A stretch of DNA of 64,000 bases from Agriotes lineatus (lineage: Eukaryota > Arthropoda > Insecta > Coleoptera > Elateridae), in NCBI GenBank assembly GCA_940337035.1, contig CALNHX010005282.1, positions 45,925-109,924 on the forward strand, written 5' to 3'. The translations under genes and the position numbers were made by a program. This document shows positions 10,037 to 20,395 of the stretch, piece after piece (the stretch's first letter is position 1; the number at the start of each line of letters is the position of its first letter). The notes beneath the pieces were generated by a model. The model searched no databases and was not told the DNA's origin. It worked only from the letters and a program-made list of their open reading frames with translations.

Positions 10037-10220
10037 CTTTGCTCGAGCAGTCGAGTCTAGAAGATTTTTCAAATGCAGAGCATTTTCACTGTTACATATT
10101 TTATCGGTATAAATTTGTAATTTGTCAGTGCTTGATGTAGAAAGAATGCTTTCAGTTTCATACAATTCCGAAATTATATTGCTAACATTACAACTATGAG
10201 ACATTATTGTGTCCAGCTAT
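10037..10220 (-). pseudogene. hAT transposase remnant, middle part (upstream of the BEL insertion)
   Basis: The minus strand is open for about 60 codons (LDTIMSHSCNVSNIISELYE, later ENALHLKNLLDSTARAK) and runs directly into the CTTTG duplication. The frame continues open for about 40 codons across the BEL element at 1357. An open frame that survives over both sides is good evidence that BEL landed in a coding sequence. The match to hAT is weak for this piece alone and rests on position between the two more recognisable pieces. Confidence 0.5.
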
Positions 10221-10225
10221 TTCAA

Positions 10226-11430
10226 ATATATTGATATGGTACATAGAGAGAGAAAATAATTTAAATATATCGAAAATTAAGTGTAAAGAATGGAATAGTA
10301 TTCGTATAGTAATCATTGAAAAAGGCTAGAAAATATTATAATGCAAACAACTTAATGTTGCAGGATAATGAATCAAAGTCCTAATATAAAATGTCTAGAG
10401 TGTGGCATTCAATTTAAATAATGGTAGTCAAGAGATAGAAAAATATGTTTTAGGGGATTATTAAATAAACAAACTTGAAAACTGAAATGTAAAGTATTTT
10501 TCGACTAATAAACTTTAATATACTCTAGTCCTATTTATCTAAGAACTATTTTGGCATGATAAATGGACTATACATGAAATTTACGTGGTACTGAAGTGAA
10601 AATATAACTCGACAATGTAAATGAATTTTACATGGTATAACTACAGGAGTGCAAGTAAATACAAAGATAAAATATAGCAAGAATGGAGGATCAAGATTAT
10701 TAATTGGAACTATATAATAAAACATCAGCAAGAGTAACGATTTGGATATAATTTATTGGAATTTTAATACAAAGGATTGGCGATTGGACGTTCTTTTGGG
10801 AGTGTTGACGCTGCTTGGAGTTTCTGTGTGCTGTGCCGGAGGGTGTTTGGACTTGGTGGAGAACTGTCATCTTCCAGCTTAGGACGAGGTTGCTGTTTGG
10901 AGTTTTGTCACAACAGACTAGGTCCCATTGAACGGAGATCAACTTCCTGACGACTGAGGGAACATACATGAGGATTTGGATTGTTAAACAACGAGATTAT
11001 TTTGAGGATACTCACAGCTGGACAGTTTGAGTCGACAACGTGATGGATGCAGCGAGTTTACAAGTGAGGTGATTAGTGTTTATTTACAGATAGAACTGAA
11101 GGAAACAGGCTGATTCAAGCTACTTGGAAGTTTGAGCGTTGCAGGTTAGTTAATAATAAATACATGCTAATGTTATCTGTAACAAAGAACATTTAAAATT
11201 GGTTGATTAAGACAAAGAAAGTCATACTTACGAATTGATTTATGAATTTTATATAATTTGTAAAGGATCTTGATTAGTTATCTGCACAAGCAATTGCAAA
11301 TGACATAAATGTCAAATTTATTGAAGTTTTAACATAATTCAAATTACAATTAGATTACTTGATATTTCAGAACCTACCCCTGAGTTGAGATACATGCTAT
11401 TCTTTTTTATTAAGGTTAAAACCATTATTA
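10226..11430 (+). other. Strand-asymmetric noncoding segment 1 (purine-rich on plus)
   Basis: No long ORF. The first part (to about 10,680) is A-rich and very poor in C on the plus strand; from about 10,760 it becomes G/T-rich (for example TTTTGGGAGTGTTGACGC). A CAG|GTTAGTT donor-like site lies near 11,142. The same layout recurs at 22,300-23,330 and 31,430-32,500, and reversed at 41,150-42,115. It splits two hAT pieces, so it may itself be an insertion. No terminal repeats found. Confidence 0.4.
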
Positions 11431-11440
11431 TTAAACGAAC

Positions 11441-11650
11441 ATAAGTCTATAATCATAGCAATATGTTTATGGGTACCATTAAACTCTCCGGATATTGAGG
11501 CCACGAAATCATAGGCTTGGAATGCTATTTTTATCACATCAATTTTCATATTATTGAGAGTTTGAAGGACGGTTTTTGCAACTGCAAGACCAGTATTGTA
11601 ATCATGTAAAAAATGATCTTCCGATATATTTTCAGGTCTTCACATTTCAA
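11441..11650 (-). pseudogene. hAT transposase remnant, DUF4371-type part
   Basis: The minus strand reads about 60 codons without a stop: RPENISEDHFLHDYNTG, then TVLQTLNNMKIDVIKIAFQA, then YDFVASISGEFNGTHKHI. The last block matches the conserved YDGAxxMSGxxxGxQ segment of ZMYM1/DUF4371-type hAT transposases, with Gly changed to Phe after YD and Met changed to Ile before SG. The Asp of YD is a candidate catalytic residue of the family. This is the most recognisable part of the hAT unit; its continuation is split by segment 10,226-11,430 and by BEL. Confidence 0.65.
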
Positions 11651-11881
11651 GCGAGTCCCTGTATGACGAAAAACATGTTTTCTTAATTAAGTTTGTCTGT
11701 CTGTCTGGACGACTGTTGGTGGAATAGCTCAAAAACTATTTATTGCGGAAAGACTCAAGAACTATTAGTGAAATAAAAGTAATGCTTTGCGCGTAGCTCA
11801 GGTTTTTACCCTAGACTGAAAACAGCGTATTTTGCGCACTATGTTTGCAGGGTGAACACTCTTCTTGAGTCCTGTCGTAAG

Positions 11882-11962
11882 CCGTGAGCGCGTCGCTTTA
11901 TACCGCTGTAGCATAGTCGAAGCCCGAGTTTGAATCCCACCGGTCATCGCTTTTGGACTCTA
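11882..11962 (+). repeat. Possible tRNA-related SINE remnant
   Basis: A GTGAGCGCGTCGC stretch (loosely like a D arm) is followed by GAGTTTGAATCCCACCGG, which resembles the B box of a tRNA promoter and T arm. No cloverleaf forms that I can draw and no A-rich tail is obvious. Reported as a weak match only. Confidence 0.25.
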
Positions 11963-12264
11963 GCATTTTATTTAATAAAACACATAATAACCATAATTCA
12001 TTGTGATCTAGTGACTTCTCGCATGAACTAGATTGATTTACTATGTAGGCAATTAATTCATTGGGGTATGAGTATCTGTTTATATTGCGTCAACTGAAAA
12101 ATGAATAGGTACCAATTGTTAATTGTATGTATATATTTAAGGAGGTGAAACTGTTTTGTTTATTTTTTAGTTGTATGGTTTTCCAAATGTTTGTGAGAAG
12201 GATTTTCATGTGTATGGTTTGTATGTATTAGCCTGTGCTAAATAACCTAAGTTATAGTTATAAG

Positions 12265-12530
12265 AGTTTCAAACGCTCTTGATGGTTTCCAAATTATTTT
12301 GAGAGTTTTGATGGTTCCAGAACGACCTTGAAGATTTCAAGGTGATAGAATGTCCTTGAAGCTTGGAAAACTACTGATATTTCAAAACTGATTTGATTCT
12401 TACCGAACGACCTTGAGCATTTGAAAACAGTCCTGAGGATTTTTAGAACATCTTTTAAGGTTTGGAATTGCCTGTGATGATTTCAAAACGGCTGTGAGGT
12501 TTTCAAAATGACCTTCAGGATTTGATTTAA
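12265..12530 (+). repeat. Degenerate minisatellite, period about 20 bp
   Basis: Successive units such as TTCTTACCGAACGACCTTGA, GCATTTGAAAACAGTCCTGA, TGATTTCAAAACGGCTGTGA and GGTTTTCAAAATGACCTTCA align at 20-21 base steps around a loose consensus of a G/T-rich start, a CAAAAC core and a CCTTGA end. At least six consecutive units keep the step (about 12,396-12,520); the upstream units are less regular, with lengths near 28 and 37. Noncoding. Confidence 0.65.
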
Positions 12531-12621
12531 GTGTTTTTGTTGCTTTGAAGCGGGCATTTGAAACAACGGAGAGGGGTATTCTTATTAAAAAGTTAATTGT
12601 ATAATTATGGTGTAAAATATT

Positions 12622-12955
12622 GTGTACTTGAATGGTTCAAATATTTTCTATGCAGTAGATATCACCAAGATTGGTAATAAGATTTATAATAAAGGAGATA
12701 GCAGATGGGGTGTACCGCAGGGAAGTATGTTAGGACCGCTATTGTTTATTATTTACTTTAATGATATAAACAACCATTTGAAAAACTTGTTAACTTGTTT
12801 GCCATTATATGTGATTTTGGTAATAATTCTCAACAGATAACTATGACACTAAATAAAGTATTACAATTTTTATATGAATGCCTTTGTCAAAATAAATTGA
12901 AATTAAATAGCCTAAAACAAAATATATGCTTATCGGCTCTAAGGTAAACTGTAAA
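12622..12955 (+). pseudogene. LINE reverse transcriptase scrap (Jockey/CR1-like)
   Basis: Residues RWGVPQGSMLGPLLFIIYFN form the highly conserved GxPQGSxLGPLLF motif that follows the first catalytic Asp in LINE RTs. After a stop near 12,838, LNKVLQFLYECLCQNKLKLN and, in a shifted frame, KTKYMLIGSKV match the region downstream of the FADD motif. The FADD catalytic pair itself is not visible and seems deleted between the two blocks. No endonuclease. Old, dead fragment. Confidence 0.75.
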
Positions 12956-14461
12956 AACTTTAAAAGTTCAGGGTCTTATCTTCGGCAACTGTTATTTAAA
13001 CGACTTAGAAATCTTAAGCTTTCTCGGGCCTCGTTAAAAAGCTCCTAGCCTTACTAAGTAAACTTTTAATGCCATTTGTAGACTTTAATTTGCTTTATAA
13101 GCTGTGTAATCTACAACTTCGTTAACATGTTTCTAGAGATCGTTTGTCTGCGTATAAACAAATATTAATCTCGTTAAAACAAGTGGGGTGGAATATTAAT
13201 ATGGTCTAAACGATTTTATATGAAGTTAAAACGACGAATTCCCGTTTAAACGACTTTGAGCTTGTTAAAGTTAGTCTAAATGTTGTATTAAACTTTGTTG
13301 AGTTTCGTAATATAGCCCCTACTAGCTGTAAATTAACTTGTAATGCTCTTTCAAGTCGTTAGATGATGCTAATTTGTTCGACAAGCTCTTTCATAGCGCC
13401 AAGATCTTGCTAATCTGGCTAAAATTGTACATTAAAGCTCGTCAATACGGTCCCCACGCACGTTTGTCTGTTTAAATGACAATTTCAGCAATTACATTAC
13501 ATGTAGAGGGTTTTCAATCTATTTAAAACAAATTAGGCTAAAAATTAATCTGATTTAAAACACTTTGTACGAAGTTAAAACTATTAAGAGTCGTTCAAAC
13601 GATTTGGGAATTCTTAAAATTAATCTAAATGTTGACTTAAACCTTATCGAGTCTCGGAAAATAGCTCATACTATCTCTAAATCAACTTGTAATGCCCTTT
13701 CAAATCGTTAGATTATTTTAATTTGGTGAACAATCCCGTTTAAACAACTTGAGCTCGTTAAAACTATGTCTTGAACTCCCTCTTTAAATTACTGCTATTC
13801 TAACTAACTCAAGCTATAATTCCCTTTCAAATCCTTAGATGGCGTTAATTTGGTTAAAGAGATCTCTAATCGCATCAATATCTCGCTAATCTGGCTAAAA
13901 TTTCACATGAAACGTGGTCAATACCGTCTGAGTTAACTTATATTTTCTCTCGTTAAGATCCCTTTGATTTCGCTACAATTACACATGAAACATCTTTAAG
14001 ACACTTCTAAAGAACGTTTGTCCGCGTAAATGACAATCTTTGCGATTACGTCTTATATAAACGGCTTTTAATATCGTTAAAACGACTGATAATAAAATCT
14101 AATGCTGTTTAAACGACTTTTTAAAAGATAAAAAGACAAAGTTCCGTTTAAACGACTTTATTACATTTAAATTATTCTAAATGTTGCTTTCAACTTCTTC
14201 GAGTCTAGCTAAACAGTTCTTACTCTTATTAAATCGCCTTTTAATACCCTTTCATGATTGTAATTGGGTTCATACGACCTCTGTCCAATCTAGTTAAAAT
14301 TGTACATGAAACTTCGTTAACATGTTTGTAGATCTGCTTAAATCCAATCTTAACAATTACATTTTATATAAACGTTAAACAGAATGAGGTGCAATATAAA
14401 TATCGTCTAAGTGACTTTATATAAACAAGTACATCTCCTTTAATAGTAGTTTATATATCTA

Positions 14462-14563
14462 GAACGAAAAGTGACATTTTAGGAGCCGAGAAAGTAGTTT
14501 ACGTCCGAGGCGTCAGACGAGGAAGGAATTACTTGCGAGGACCTTTAAAAACACTTTTCGTTC
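14462..14563. repeat. Small fold-back palindrome inside the satellite
   Basis: GAACGAAAAGTG at 14,462-14,473 faces CACTTTTCGTTC at 14,552-14,563, an exact 12-base inverted pair around about 78 bases that contain AGGAGCCGAG and further short inverted words. Similar layout to the larger palindromes in the window. Confidence 0.55.
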
Positions 14564-14951
14564 GTGGTGAATAGAACGGTTTATTTCATACTGCAAGTTT
14601 AATGAATTTTAAATAAAATGTTGTAAATCATTTCAAGTTTCATGTCAACAACTGACGTATAATTTTAAAGTACTTGAACTTTAAAATTTTACTTTAAAGT
14701 ACTAGGACTTTAATGTTTCATTTTTTGTACCATAAATAATCCGAAAAATGTAATTTTTGACATCAGTATGAAATAAAAGACTTTAATTTCTTTAAAATTA
14801 GTCTGGAGGTTGTCGTAAACTCCTTTGAGTCTCATTAAACAGCTCCTATTCTAATTAACGTAACCTACAATACTGTTTTAGATGGTTAGATGACTTTGTT
14901 TTACTAGCTTATTACTCTCGTTAATGTTGCCTTAATCTGGTTAAAATTATA

Positions 14952-15345
14952 CCGGGTGTCCGTTCTCAAAGTCGAACATAGGCTATTAACGTTGTATTGA
15001 ACGTTTTTGCTGATTCCTGCTCGCCAATTCAACTTATGGAGAAGGTAATGGTATCAATGGAAAGATAAAATTATTGCGCATCAAATGATACCAATAATAA
15101 TATTCAAGATGCGATTTTTATTTTAAAATACTAATTTAAAACTTGGGAATTTTTAAATATGCCATTCCTTGCTTTTCAAGTTCGATAGCATTTGTCAAAA
15201 AAATTGGTAATTAGTTGGCGTAAATCAGGTATTTTCTGTCAACGTCTATTAAAATTATCTACAGAAAAATGAATTATTTCAATGAAGAACGAGTGAATGC
15301 ACTAATGTTAATTGCCTATGTTCGGCTTAGAGAATGGACACCCGG
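14952..15345. mobile_element. MITE with TA target duplication (Tc1/mariner type), 394 bp
   Basis: The left end reads CCGGGTGTCCGTTCTC and on into AAGTCGAACATAGGC; the right end is the reverse complement with three changes in about 31 bases. TA flanks both sides (14,950-14,951 and 15,346-15,347). No transposase ORF, so it depends on an enzyme from elsewhere. It interrupts the satellite. Confidence 0.85.
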
Positions 15346-15770
15346 TATCTGCCAATTGTAACGATTACATTTTATATAAACGGATTTTGATTTTGTTAGA
15401 GCTAATGATCACATAAATTAATATGATCAACTATTAATGCCGTTAGATTACCTTAATTTGGTTTAGAAGCTCCTTAATCTCGTTAATATTCCTTAATCTG
15501 GCTAATATTATATGTGATACCTCGCTAACACCCTTCTAAAGAACGTCTGTCTGCGTACATAACAATCTTAAAAATTACACTTTATGTAAACGGCTTCTTA
15601 ATATCTCGTTAAGATGAAGAAGGCTCAAAATCAATATAATTAAAACGACTCTATATAAAGTTAAAACGAGTTTCCTTTAAAATATTTTGAGCTTCTTGAA
15701 ATTAGTCTCAAACTTGCCTTAAACATTCTTGAGTCTCGTTAAACATATCCTAAGCATACTTATAGATATT

Positions 15771-16052
15771 AACGATACAAGTTTGATTATGAGCATCTTA
15801 ACGACACGAGTTTGATTGCCAAAAACGAGGCGGTGAGCCGAGTTTTGCGGCAATCAAACGAGTCTCGTTAAGTGCCATAAGCAAACGTGTATTGTTCAAT
15901 ATTTTATCTTCATCAATAAATTCTGGTTCAAGGTATTTCTTTACACAAAACGAGTGCAGTAATATGCATTACCGCACTGAGTGCGAATGAAGCTCTTAAC
16001 GATACAAAAATTAATTTGGTTAAGAGTCTATAACAACACTGATGAAGATAAA
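15771..16052 (+). repeat. Hairpin-rich repeat, copy A
   Basis: Begins near TAGATATTAACGATACAAG and ends near AACAACACTGATGAAGATAA. It holds two strong hairpins: a long one (about 15,797-15,872), whose stem includes GTTTGATTGCC / GGCAATCAAAC around a GC-rich loop, and a shorter one (about 15,950-15,975) with GAGTGCAGTAAT / ATTACCGCACT. The ends are loosely inverted (TATAGA...TTAAC). No ORF. Four further copies lie at 18,185, 19,604 (reversed), 19,870 and 20,107. Confidence 0.75.
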
Positions 16053-16116
16053 TTAATGCTTGTTCACATCGTGAGATGACTTTAATTTGGTTTATAGATT
16101 TTTCAATCTCGTTAAG

Positions 16117-18154
16117 CGGCGGAGTGGAGTAGAGTCCCAAACTTTCTAATCACCCTTAATCACAGTCGAGTAGAGTCCAGTTGATGGTTGAATAAAGTCC
16201 CAAAAGTATCTTAGCAGATTATGTTAGATTAAGTAATAGATAAACACTTGAGTAATTTAAAATTTATTTTAGAGTAATATTAGAAATATACAATCAATTA
16301 TTAGTAAATTATTGTAAAAAAACTCATGAAATGCAAAAACATTTACAACCATTTGCTTTAATAGGTACATACACGCATAGAAATATTAAAAAATCAGCTA
16401 TTTACAGTTTACAGCATTAGGCACTTTTAAAACTTTACATTTTAAAATGATTTCCAACTATTGTAACAAAATCAAAATTAGTTATATCCCCATTTTTTAG
16501 TCGAGATGTTTGACAATCCAAAAACTTTTTATTGTCTAAAGTTTGCGAAGCATATTTTTTTTTTTCATTTTGCTGCACACTTATTATTTTTATGTATCAC
16601 TTTGAAAATCCAACAAAACTGTGATAAACTTAAAAATGTGAGGATGCGAATGGTAAAAAGCTGAATTAAAACGCGAATGAAAACTCTCGCCAGCATTTGT
16701 GGTCCTTTTTAAGCTGCTTGAATTTTCAGCCCATATATATGGTGGAAATGTAGAAGATTCGGATATGTAATTGTCCACCAAATAGTCTGTAAATTCTGTT
16801 AATTTAGAATTCGCAGGTTGAATTGCACTGAAGTCAATGGCAAAACAATCCCGAACATCTTTAGGATCGAGAAATGGCAAACCGAAGCAGTACCTTAAGA
16901 ATTTTCCCACCTCCGATTCCTTGTCTTTATAGAAGCTTGCCAGACCGAGTTCTTGTATTTTCCTCCACCTAGAATTGTTAAGTTATTGTTATTTAAAATG
17001 CATATTAATTAAAAATAAAACGTACCATGACTGACCCAGATGAAACCTACATCCAATTAGGGTGATGTTGGTCCAAGTCTCTGTCACACTTTGATGTATA
17101 GCTTGTTCAAAATCGACCACGACTGTGCTTAGTGCTAACTGTTTCCCACACTTGGGCTACTTGGATAGCATAATTTAATGCCAATTTGTACGTGGCCTTG
17201 CGTTTGTCAGGAAGCAAAAAGAAAACTAATGGTATATAATGGTCTCCTTTTAGCCCATGAATTGTAAACATTTGCAGGAAAAACTTAGAACAACAGCCAA
17301 ATGTTCCATACACATATATAGTTTCCAAATTGCACAAAAACTCCAAATTTGTATGACACCAAAACATCACCACGTTATTTTCCGCGTCGCGTCGTTAATT
17401 AGTAAAAATGTTTCCTCCCGATTTGTTTTAACTAGATATGAGTTTAGGGCTTGGTGAACTTCTTCAACGTTTATTGGGAGTTTTGGTAAAAGGCTTCTTC
17501 TTGCGTGGTATATATTTCTTCTTATGCACTGGATGTCGCTATTTGTCAAAGTGTCGACGTCACATTTTCTTAGTTCTTTATGAACTAATTTCATGGGCCT
17601 TTCACTTACATCCTCGACAGCTTATCTTTTTAAGGAATTGCTTAATACGTTTTTGTTCAATAATTTTTCTTGTAGTGGTTCATGCTTATAAATGATTTTC
17701 ACGAAAACATTAGATTTGCCCTCGGTCTTCAAATATGCTGAACACTTCTTGTTTGCGCCGATCGAACATACCCATCGTTTAACCCCAGTTGATAATTCTT
17801 TGTGGAAACGATATTTAAACCCATCCAACACTATAAGTTCTTTTCCTCTTTCACTTGTCACAAATTTTAGCGCACACATGTTCAGGTCGTTTACAGATTT
17901 TAACTAAATGGCATAAATCATATCTCATCATTGTGTAAAATTTTTCATTCATTGGATACATGAGGGGGGGTGTTTTTCTGCCAATCAGGTAATATCTGAT
18001 GAACCTACTTTAGTTCGGACATTAGCAAATCATTATCGCTTAATCATCTCTTAACGACTTAATCCCTTAACGACTTCGCCACGGACTCTACTCAACTACC
18101 TACATTTTTCCAATATAATTAAAACAGCTTATTGGGACTCTACTCGTATCTGCC
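16117..18154 (-). mobile_element. Mutator-like element (MULE) with 9 bp target duplication
   Basis: CTCGTTAAG stands directly outside both ends (16,108-16,116 and 18,155-18,163), a 9 bp duplication as expected for MULEs. The ends are imperfect inverted repeats sharing GAGTAGAGTCCCAA within the first 25 bases; a second GAGTAGAGTCC lies further in on the left (about 16,170) and GACTCTACTC again on the right (about 18,090). A FLYWCH domain and MULE transposase fragments lie inside on the minus strand. The duplicated word is itself part of the satellite consensus, and satellite sequence continues on both sides, so the element jumped into an existing array. Length 2038 bp. Confidence 0.88.
16590..17879 (-). 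pseudogene. MULE transposase with N-terminal FLYWCH zinc finger, broken
   Basis: From 17,879 the first 85 codons carry a FLYWCH zinc finger (LIVLDGFKYRFH, RWVCSIGANKKCSAY, then KHEP). Next comes a linker (MKLVHKELRKCDVDTLTN, 17,594 to 17,367). The MULE core is at 17,373-17,107: SNLEFLCNLETIYV-like text followed by GTFGCCSKFFLQMFTIHG and HYIPLVFFLLPDK. The family has Asp in YVDGTF; here the codon is TAT (YVYGTF), so the first catalytic residue is lost. After a gap, 16,910-16,590 gives PPYIWAENSSSLKRTTNAGE and SFHSRFNSAFYHSHPHIF, the C-terminal MULE block. Separate frames and stops show it is dead. Confidence 0.88.
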
Positions 18155-18184
18155 CTCGTTAAGATCCCATCAGATTGGGTAATA

Positions 18185-18432
18185 GATCGATATTAACGAT
18201 ATAAGTTTGATTATGAGCATCCTAACTAAACGAGTCTCGTTAAGTGCCATAAGCAAAGGCGTATTGTTCAATATTTTATCTTTATCAATAAACTATGGTT
18301 CAAAGTATTTCTTTATACAAAAAGAGTGCGGTAATATCTATCCATTACCGCACTGAATGCGGTAATGAAGCTCTTAACGATACTAAAATTAATTTGGTTA
18401 AAAGTCTATAACAACACTGATGGAGATAAAAT
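18185..18432 (+). repeat. Hairpin-rich repeat, copy B (first hairpin deleted)
   Basis: Same start (GATATTAACGATATAAG) and end (AACAACACTGATGGAGATAA) as copy A, but the GTTTGATTGCC / GGCAATCAAAC hairpin is missing, with a clean join at CTAAACGAGTCTCG. The second hairpin (GAGTGCGGTAAT / ATTACCGCACT) is perfect here. Lies 22 bases beyond the MULE target duplication. Confidence 0.7.
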
Positions 18433-19310
18433 TACATATGAAACCTCGTCAACACGTTAAACATAATTTGCAACTTAATTATTTTTAGGTTATCCAACTT
18501 TGATGATTATAACATTAGGTAAATTTAAGTAAATGTTCTAAATGGTAATCTTAGAAATTGAGTTTTATATAAACAAACCGGTTTTTCATCTAGTTAAAAC
18601 AAATGAAAGTGAAAATTAATATAGTTGAAGCTACGTTAAAATAATCAGTTCTCCTTTGGGCTCCTTGAAATTAGTCTAAATACCGTCTAAAACCTTCTTG
18701 AGTCTCGTTAAACGCCTCCGAGCCTCATTAAATTAACTTATAATGCCTATTCCAATCGTTAGATGACTTTAATTTGGTTTATAAGCTCTTTAGTCTCGTT
18801 AAGATCCCATTAAGTAAAAGTAAAGTTCAGGGCACTTCATTACACTCGTAGAAATATGGCCTGAGACACGGCGAGTCAGGGTTGCCTAAATATCCCTTTT
18901 CCAAACCTAGTCAATCTGGCACATCGTTAACGGAGTACTGGGTGATGTGGTTAGCATCACGCCTTCGACGACTGACCTATCTTCCCTACTGCCACAACTG
19001 TGGTTTTCCTACCCAATTTTTAAAGCGACTAGATAGGGTAAGCCCGTTGCCAGAAAAACCACATTAAACTGGTTAAAATTATGTATTAAAAGCTCTTTAA
19101 GACCTTAAACATAATTTGCCATCTAATTATTTGAAATCATTTTTAGAAAATATATCTAACTTTCATGATTATAATATCAGGAAATGCAAGTAAATCTAGT
19201 AAATTACAATCTGAGCAATTGGATTATTTCTCTTAAATTTATATAAACAACTTTTAATTTCGTTAAAAACCAATGAGGTCGAAAATTATTCTGGTTTAAC
19301 GGCTATTTAC
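18433..19310 (+). repeat. Decayed satellite, block 2, with an unrelated insert
   Basis: Satellite landmarks return at 18,590-18,810 (GTTAAAACAAATG, TTGAGTCTCGTTAAAC, ATCGTTAGATGACTTTAAT, CTCGTTAAGATCCC) and again after 19,070 (CTGGTTAAAATTATG). Between about 18,815 and 19,065 lies a GC-richer, unrelated stretch with a 61-codon ORF of no recognised family. A GTTAGCATCACGCC word recalls a tRNA D arm, but no T arm follows. Confidence 0.5.
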
Positions 19311-19603
19311 GATACAAGTTGCTAAATTGAAGTGTTTTAGGCACGCGTCAAGTGCCTAGCAAAGCGTATCATTCAAGATTTTATCTACTTTGCATAACAA
19401 GAATCAGAAACTTTGAATTTTGACATTTCATAAATGTGACAATCTGTCAGTTGGCTGAAATAAGGGAGGAAATAAAGGAGGTCGTTTCGACGCTTTTCAT
19501 ATTAAAAGAGCAATGCAAAAACAGTGCTTTAATAGACCCCATTAAAGCACTGTTTTCAGTGTTATAATAGCCACATTAAAACACTAAAGTAGTATAATAG
19601 ATA
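19311..19603 (+). repeat. Related hairpin-bearing segment
   Basis: Starts TTTACGATACAAG, like the hairpin-rich repeat, but differs inside. It holds two other hairpins: AGGCACGCG...TGCCT near 19,350-19,375, and CAGTGCTTTAAT / ATTAAAGCACTG (about 19,520-19,551). May be a second family built on the same plan. Confidence 0.4.
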
Positions 19604-19869
19604 TTTATCTTCATCGGTGTTGTTATAGACTCTTAACCAAACTAATTTTAGTATCGTTAAGAGCTTTATTACCGCACTCTTTTCATATAAAAAAATACAT
19701 TGAACCAGAATTTATTGGTGAAGATAAAATATTGAACAATACACGTTTGCTTATGGCACTTAACGAGACTCATTTGATCGTCGCAAAACTCGGCTCACCT
19801 TCTCGTTTTGGCAATCAAACTCGTTTCTTTAAGATGCTCATAATCAAACTTGTATCGTTAATATCTATA
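19604..19869 (-). repeat. Hairpin-rich repeat, copy C (reverse orientation)
   Basis: Reverse complement of the copy A layout: TTATCTTCATCGGTG at the left end and ATCGTTAATATCTATA at the right. The large hairpin is kept in degraded form (TTTGATCGTCGCAAAAC / GTTTTGGCAATCAAAC). Copy D starts immediately to the right in the other orientation, making a head-to-head pair. Confidence 0.7.
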
Positions 19870-20112
19870 ACAATACAAGTTTTATTTAAAGAAACGCGTT
19901 TGATTGCGAGTTTTCCGGTAACCAAACGAGTCTCGTTAGTGCCGTAAGCAAACGTGTATTGTTCAATATTTTATCTTCATCAATAAATTCTGGTTCATGT
20001 ATTTTTTTATATAAAAAGAGTGCGGTAATATCCATTCCGCACTCAGTGTGGTCATGACGCTCTTAACGATACTAAAATTAATTTGCAATAGTCTATAACA
20101 ACACTGATGCAT
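19870..20112 (+). repeat. Hairpin-rich repeat, copy D
   Basis: Begins CAATACAAGTTTTATTTAAA and ends AACAACACTGATGCATATAA. The large hairpin is partly lost (GTTTGATTGCGAGTTTTCCG, then CCAAACGAGTCTCG). The second hairpin is present as GAGTGCGGTAAT / ATTCCGCACTC. Confidence 0.65.
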
Positions 20113-20384
20113 ATAATAGATATTAACGATACAAGTTTGATTATGAGCATCTTAACGACACGAGTTTGATTGCCAAAAACGAGGCGGTGAGCCGAGTTTT
20201 GCGGAAATCAAACGAGTCTCGTAAACTGCCATAAGCAAAACGTGTATTGTTCAATATTTTATCTTCATCAATAAATTCTGATTCAACGTATTTCTTTATA
20301 CAAAAAGAGTGCAGTAATGAAGCTCTTAACGATACTAAAATTAATTTGATTAAGAGTCTATAACAACACTGATGACGATAATAT
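20107..20384 (+). repeat. Hairpin-rich repeat, copy E
   Basis: Directly follows copy D. Same start (TAGATATTAACGATACAAG) and large hairpin as copy A (GTTTGATTGCC ... GGAAATCAAAC). The second hairpin is shortened to GAGTGCAGTAATGAAGC, which has lost its right arm. Ends AACAACACTGATGACGATAA. Confidence 0.7.
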
Positions 20385-20395
20385 ATTTTATCTAC

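Larger units (their letters stand above)
12985..15770 (+). repeat. Decayed tandem (satellite-like) array, block 1
   Basis: Recurring landmarks appear in a fixed order: a CGTTTAAACGACTTTGAG word, TAGTCTAAATGTTG, TTGAGTCTCGTTAAA, TGTAATGCCCTTTCAAATC followed by GTTAGATG, TTTAATTTGG, CTCGTTAA, AATCTGGCTAAAAT, ACATGAAAC, AAAGAACGTTTGTCTGCGT, AAATGACAATCT, ATTACATT, then TATATAAACGG. Spacing between the TAATGCCCTTTCAA landmarks is about 349, 127 and 425 bases, so the full unit is roughly 350-430 bp, with partial units. Copies are strongly diverged. CG-TTAAA-CG palindromic words are abundant. No ORFs. Interrupted by a fold-back at 14,462 and a MITE at 14,952. Confidence 0.7.

Noticed and set aside
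15928..16140. 70-codon minus-strand ORF, with similar ORFs at 19,732 and 20,141
   Set aside because: All fall in the hairpin-rich repeat and simply reflect its shared noncoding sequence.
18882..19067. 61-codon ORF and a tRNA-like D-arm word
   Set aside because: No motif in the ORF; no anticodon arm or T arm follows, so neither a gene nor a tRNA is supported.
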